The notes under the pieces are model-generated. The model ran no database searches. It had not been told where the DNA came from and saw nothing but the letters and a program-made list of their open reading frames with translations. The position numbers and the translations under genes are program-made. A stretch of 64,000 nucleotides of DNA, taken from the NCBI RefSeq assembly GCF_035222375.1, contig NC_085887.1, positions 2,393,501 to 2,457,500 of the forward strand. The letters run 5' to 3'. This document shows positions 58,685-64,000 of this stretch, in pieces. The stretch comes from Podospora pseudocomata. Its lineage: Eukaryota > Ascomycota > Sordariomycetes > Sordariales > Podosporaceae. Numbering within the stretch: the stretch's first letter is position 1; every line of letters starts with the position of its first letter.

Positions 58685-61005
58685 GGTTGTGAGTTTTGAC
58701 GTTTTGATCTCGTATTCGTGATGGCTTGATTTTGATAAGATGTGAATGTTTCGATTTCGGAAGAATTCAAAAAAAAAAAAAAAAAAAAAAGCAGTTGCTG
58801 GCCTGCTTGCGTATCGAAGAGAAGGATGAATGTATCAAAGGAGTGACGAAATGAAGAGAAAGAAAATGTCTAGGGTAGACTGGACAACAATACCGCAGAT
58901 GTCTGATGGAAGGAAAAACGAAAAAGAATAGCAAGAGGACCATAAGAATCAAGCAGTCTTGACTTTTGTCCAAGTCAATGAGTGAAGTGACATTATCCAA
59001 GCCGTCAACGACCCCCCTGAAACGCAAATCATCAGGCATTTTCATTCATGCTAGATGGGGGTCGTAGCTACTGGGCGCGCGAGGCCACCCAATGGTAGAT
59101 GGTACCATTGTTTAAAACAAGGCTGTGAAGTAGTGTTGAAGTTGCCCTTCAAGACCGGCTAGGGGTGACTCCGTGACGGGAATATCCACCCTGATCGCTG
59201 CGTTGGTGGTGACGAAGTGGGCATGGGGGTTTTTATCTGGAACATGAAACGGGATGACAGGAGACGGGCTATAAGAAGGGATGGGTCCCGCCTCTTGTTG
59301 TCTGAATTTGAGGTGCCGGTTTTTCTTGCCTTTTTTCAAGATCTGTCTTTCGAGTTTTCTCGCTCAGGTCCCCAAGAAAAATGCAATTGGATATCTCGAA
59401 AATCGCTGGACAAGCAGAGTAAGATGGCAGGTGTCTGTCGACAGTTGTTTGGCTTGCTTGAGCTTGAGATGAGAGGTGGAACTTCACACAAAAGCGACTC
59501 ACACAAGCTGCTGGGTTGGTTTCCATCTCAGAAGGTCCATCATATAGAATCTTCGGGTCATCTCCAACTGCAATGCTGAGCCCCATTATCAAGAATCAAG
59601 GAGGATGTTTCATCTGATGGCTCGATGCTCTTGGATGTCTTGGCGGTTTCGAGTTGTTCAGTTTGAACTTGATGGCTCGTGCGCGATGCCAAGACCAAAA
59701 CATCAATGTGGGGCATCTGAATCGCGGGGTGAGGCTGGGCGTTTTCATGGCTCCCAAAGGCGACTAGGTTGTCCCAGCTCGCCCGAGTTCCATCCCAGCC
59801 GAGGTCGATGGCTGTCCGAGGCTTTTTGAACGTCTGCCATCCTGACGTCGACAACCGCCAGTCCCAACCGTCGGTAACTGTTCGATTTAGTTTGTTTCCG
59901 AAGGCCTGTTTCCGAAGGCCTGTTTCCGGATAGCAGTAACCGTCCTCCCGGCGCAACGTCCAACGTCGTGAGCCTCTCCAAACGCTCACACGCTGTTCCT
60001 GACCCCCACCCCCGCAGTTACAAAGTCTGGAGTGGATATCGACATTGCCAGCCACGGGTGCTTTCTTTGTTGACTTCACTTGCTGGTGGGCTTTTTCAGT
60101 AAAACGAAATGCTTGCTTCTCCGCACCCCGCATTCTCAAAAGATGGGATCCCCCGCGTGTCATCTGTCTTGTCTGGGGAAATCTCCCTCTGCGCATGTGA
60201 TGGCCGTACCGGGAAAGGGCCTCCGCGCATCTTCGTGGGAGGTCGTGGAATTTGTCGCTTGGCGAAGCCTTGGATGTCGGCCCCATGTTCCAATCCGGTG
60301 TCCCGTTGCCAGTTGCGGATTCCAACACCGGCCATTGCCTCCACGCCCAAAAGCATTGGGGAACAACCGCCATTTGGCGCCACAGGTCCACTGTTGTCGC
60401 TGGACCAGCCGAGGCTGACCTCTGCGACGAGGTACCCAGCCCCTAACAGAGTCGTCAACGGCCATGCTGATATTGGGCCTCCGACATAGAGTTGAAGCAT
60501 GCAGAGTTGACAGTAGTGTTTACAAGACATAGAGAAACAAGCTCAACTTTGAGGGACAGCTTTTAGCCCACGGTTTCACATCAAGGCGCATCTGCAAACC
60601 AAGACTCATGATGGCGTAGCAGGTCTCTCATATCCAGTCGCAACGCGCTGATTTGGCAGCCCGGACAGCCCGGTTAGCTCCCACACCCCTGTCGCACTCG
60701 GCTCAAGACCAACTTGGACGAGACACATGCTGCCGAGCGCCGACCCTGTTGACGAAAAGGAGACCATCTCCCCGTCAGCTTGTGGCTTTTTTGGGCCGCT
60801 TCTACTCAAAACCATTCCTCCATCCTCCAACGACCGGTGACGCCAACCTTCCCCTAGCTGCCACTTGTGTGTTTTGACGAATTGCTGTTTCTTGTCTTTG
60901 TTCGTGCGGGTCACATCTACTAGACGCCGTTCGACCTTCCCCTCCTTCAACCACCGGTACGAATAACGACGCTCGTTTTGAGTTTCGCCGAAACACCTCG
61001 CGGCC
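58685..61005. other. Intergenic region before the acyl-CoA synthetase gene
   Basis: 2.3 kb between divergent genes. An A-run is at 58769-58790, next to the MARVEL-like promoter. A 14-nt tandem repeat is at 59893-59930. A 277-codon minus-strand frame (59558-60391) shows no domain. The last 150 nt before 61006 are CT-rich, a probable leader. Confidence 0.45.
59893..59930 (+). repeat. 14-nt tandem repeat
   Basis: TGTTTCCGAAGGCC occurs twice in perfect tandem, followed by a partial third copy (TGTTTCCGGA). Confidence 0.85.
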
Positions 61006-63183
61006 ATGGCTCCCAGCAAGCAGGACACGACGGCTTACATCAACGCCATCGCCCAACCACCCCCTCCGGGCACTCCCTACGCCCTCCCCATCCCCGGCAC
61101 CGAGCGCCCCAACCGGACTCCCATCTACCGCCATTGGCGCTTCCAGAACGGCCCTCTTCTCGAGACCTTCGACCCCGCCATTCGCACCGTCCACGATCTC
61201 TTCGAAGCTTCCGTCGCGCGGGTCCCCAGAAACAGATGCTTGGGCCACAGACCCTGGAACCCTGTCTCCAAGACATGGGAGAACAAGTTTGTCTGGACGA
61301 CATATACCGAGGTTGCTGAGCGCAGGAAGAACTTTGGTGCTGGCATCGTTGAGCTGCACCAGCGGGTTGGCGTCACGGCTGACAAGAAGTATGCTGTCGG
61401 TCTCTGGGCTCAGAACCGCCCCGAGTGGCAGATCACCGAGTTGGCTCTGCTCTCGCAGTCCTTGTGGCCCGTTTCGCTCTACGAGACTCTCGGACCCGAG
61501 GCGACCGAGTACATCATCAACCACAGCGAGCTGACTGCCGTCGTCTGCTCGCTCCCTCACATCCCCACTCTCCTGAAGCTTGCGCCCCGCGTGCCCAGCC
61601 TCAAGTTCATCATCTCCCTGGACCCCCTCGATGCCGGTGAGATGACCGGCCACTCCAAGCTGTCGCTCTTGAACGCTGCGGCCGCCCAGGTTGGCCTTGA
61701 GATCTTCTCCATGGAGGGCGTGGAGGCGCTGGGTGCCCGCTCCGGCCGCCCAATGCGCCCTCCCCAGCCCGAGGATGTTTTGACCATCAACTACACCTCT
61801 GGCACCACTGGTGACCCCAAGGGTGTCCTTATCACCCACGCCAACGGTGTTGCCGGTATCTCGGCTGCTCGCTCCAACCAGAGCATCACGGCTGGCGACG
61901 TCCACCTGTCTTATCTTCCTCTTGCGCATATCTATGGTCGCATGGCTGACCAGACTGCTCTCGCTGAAGGCGCCAGCATCGGTTACTTCCACGGTGACAT
62001 CACCCAGCTTGTGGAGGATATCAAGCTCCTGCGCCCAACTGGTCTCATGTCGGTGCCGCGTCTCTTCAACCGCATCAACTCTGCCATCCAGGCCGCCACG
62101 GTTGAGCAGGAGGGCTTCAAGGGTGCCCTCTCGCGTCGTGTCATTGAGGCCAAGAAGGCCAGCATGAAGCTTCCTCCTGGCAAGGCCACCAACAAGCACT
62201 TCCTCTACGACAAGATCTGGACCCCCAAGGTCCTCAAGGGTGTTGGTCTCTCTCGCGCTCGCACCATGGTCAGCGGTTCCGCCCAGCTCGACCCCGACGT
62301 TCATGAGTTCCTCCGCGCCGCCTTTGGCAACAACTTCGTCCAGGGTTTCGGCATGACCGAGACCTACGCCGTCGGTACCGTCCAGATGCCCGGCGATTTC
62401 ACCACCGGCAACATCGGCCCCCCGTGCCCCTCGGTCGAGCTCTGCATCGAGTCCGTCCCCGACTACGAGTACACCGTCGAGGACAAGCCCAATCCCCGCG
62501 GCGAGCTGCTCATGCGCGGTCCCATCATCTTCAAGGAGTACTACCGCAACCCCGAGGAGACGGCCAAGACGATCGAGGCTGACGGGTGGTTCCACACCGG
62601 CGACATCGTCGAGGTGGACAGCATGGGCCGCTTCAAGATCATCGACCGCAAGAAGAACGTGCTCAAGCTCGCGCAGGGCGAGTACATTTCCCCCGAGCGC
62701 ATCGAGAACGTCTACCTCGGCAGCTGTAACCTCCTCGCCATGGCCTTTGTGCACGGTGAGCCCAAGGAGTCGAGTTTGGTGGCTGTGTTCGGTATCGACC
62801 CTGTGCACTTTGCTCCTTATGCCAGCAAGATCCTCAAGCAGAACATTTCTGCCGAGGACAAGGCTGCGCTCAAGGTGGCGGCGAACGACCCGAGGGTCAA
62901 GGGGGCGCTGTTGAAGCTGTTGGATAACATTGGAAAGAGCCACAAGTTCAACAGCTACGAGAAGGTGAAGAATATCTATTTGGATATTGAGCCTTTTTCG
63001 ATCGAGAATGAGCTTTTGACTCCCACGTAAGTTTTTCCGAGTCACTGTATTGGATACAGTATAACTAACGAGATGAACAGCCTCAAGCTCAAGCGCCCGC
63101 AGACGGCGAGGGCTTTCCGCGCCGAGATTGACCGCATGTATGAGGAGATTGCGGCCAATGCTGGTTCCAAGCCCAAGTTGTAA
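61006..63183 (+). CDS. Long-chain acyl-CoA synthetase, FAA2-like
   Basis: Activates fatty acids to acyl-CoA with ATP via an acyl-adenylate, feeding beta-oxidation or lipid synthesis. Exons 61006-63026 and 63081-63183, 707 aa. The AMP-binding motif INYTSGTTGDPKGV is at about 261-274, followed by LPLAHIYGR. VQGFGMTETYA is the next motif. The fatty-acyl-CoA synthetase signature is GWFHTGDIVEV...GRFKIIDRKKNVLKLAQGEY (about 530-570), with the conserved Lys region near the end. The first exon is strongly codon-biased to C endings, so expression is probably high. The C-terminus ends in SKPKL: PKL resembles but does not match the canonical peroxisomal SKL signal. I group it with the Faa2 type because of the short N-terminus and absence of a membrane anchor. 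Confidence 0.92.
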
Positions 63184-64000
63184 GCTGTTAGGGGGGGTAG
63201 GTTGATTTAGGGGGGATGATTTACTCTGCCATATTGTGTAATACCCAGCTGTTTTTGGATATGTCGGGGAGGATGGGGGCGGGGGCGGTTGTTTATTTGA
63301 AGCGGGTTTCATATAGTGTTATTATATACACACTTGTACTTACAGAGTAGGAGTAGGGAGGAAAAACAGCACGAAATATCTTTTATCATAGTGTATATGT
63401 GTAAAGTATGAATCGAGAAAATGCCATGAGATGAGGTACCGTCCATCGTGTGCCTGTACATCTGTTCTTGCACTTGTTTCTTTCCTAACTATCTTGGTGT
63501 AATATCTTGGTGTAGGCAAAGCGCTTTCAATCCCATGATCTACACCATGTTGGAGGCTAGGCTATGAAGACTGTCGAGCCAAGGATGGTTTTCTTCTGCA
63601 GTCAATGTGTGTGGGTTTGGACAGTTGTCTGTCGCATTTTCGTAGAGGAGCTGCAACCGAATATGGTACCAGTATTCAGATCGAAGCTCTTCGAAAAGAT
63701 CACCAAACATCATCACACATCAAAACCCCATTGCTTTTTGAACAGCTTTTCATTTTGAAATCTGAAATATGTACACAACCTTACAACAAAAATGCCACAG
63801 CCACAAAAAAGAAAAAAAGAAAATAAAACTACCAGAAAATGCTCCCAAATGCCAAACCCCCCCCCCTCCCCCCCTCCCCCCCGCCCGCCCGAACCAGCAG
63901 AAGAAACATAGCAAAGAGAAAAAGAGATACCACAAATTTCACCTCTCATCCATCATCCCCCACCAGCCAGATAACATTCTTGCAATGAACAACGAAAAAA
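63184..64000. other. 3' flank of the acyl-CoA synthetase gene, no gene seen
   Basis: Contains an AT-rich 3' UTR with TATATACACA near 63325, and a C-run tract at 63857-63890. Short minus-strand frames here are low complexity. The next gene lies outside the window. Confidence 0.5.

Noticed and set aside
59558-60391. 277-codon minus-strand frame
   Set aside because: No domain, spans a tandem repeat, composition like spacer DNA, no ATG context or splice structure.
60802-63312. 836-codon open frame on - opposite the acyl-CoA synthetase
   Set aside because: In-register antisense of a strongly biased gene; Leu/Val/Gly/Asp-rich product without any family.

Overview
This is nuclear DNA of a filamentous ascomycete, most likely a sordariomycete of the Sordariales (Neurospora/Podospora/Chaetomium type). 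The genes carry short introns of about 50-160 nt with GT..AG ends and CTAAC/CTGAC branch points. Several products are typical of filamentous ascomycetes: a P-type H+-ATPase ending like Neurospora PMA-1, a lysine-less opsin-like protein, a bZIP factor with a DUF3425-type tail, and a Raf1/DIM-9-like WD40 protein. Gene regions are GC-rich. One segment near 27.7-28.0 kb is strongly AT-rich.

Layout. 1-12.7 kb: a CID+RRM RNA-binding protein of the Seb1/Nrd1 type (+), then on the minus strand a bZIP factor, a DCAF4-like WD40 protein and the plasma-membrane proton pump PMA1. 12.7-23.9 kb: an 11-kb stretch in which I find no gene, ending in a 21-nt-period tandem repeat. 23.9-27.5 kb: a WD40 protein with a WDIR (DDB1-binding) box, resembling Raf1/DIM-9. 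27.5-34.5 kb: an accessory region with an old LTR-like remnant, an AT-rich block, a broken F-box gene and no other convincing gene. 34.9-35.8 kb: an opsin-like/Hsp30-family protein with a perfect three-unit heat-shock element upstream. 36.4-41.1 kb: three mitochondrial genes, COX11, GEP3 and MRP49, the last two divergent from one short promoter. 42.2-52.5 kb: PMT2, a Rab4/Ypt4-type GTPase, a Pns1/CTL transporter-like protein and a WW-domain protein. 53.4-63.2 kb: EMC7, O-acetylhomoserine sulfhydrylase, a MARVEL-like membrane protein and a long-chain acyl-CoA synthetase.

Most genes are independent housekeeping functions. Shared themes are mitochondrial biogenesis (36-41 kb), secretory pathway and membranes (PMT2, Rab4, EMC7, Pns1, PMA1, MARVEL) and two candidate CUL4-DDB1 substrate receptors. 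No gene cluster, CRISPR array, tRNA or rRNA was found. The least conventional material is the dispersed 21-nt repeat family (three sites), the 11-kb gene-free region upstream of the proton pump, and a possible 3-nt microexon in MRP49. All exon boundaries were read by eye from splice signals and reading-frame continuity.
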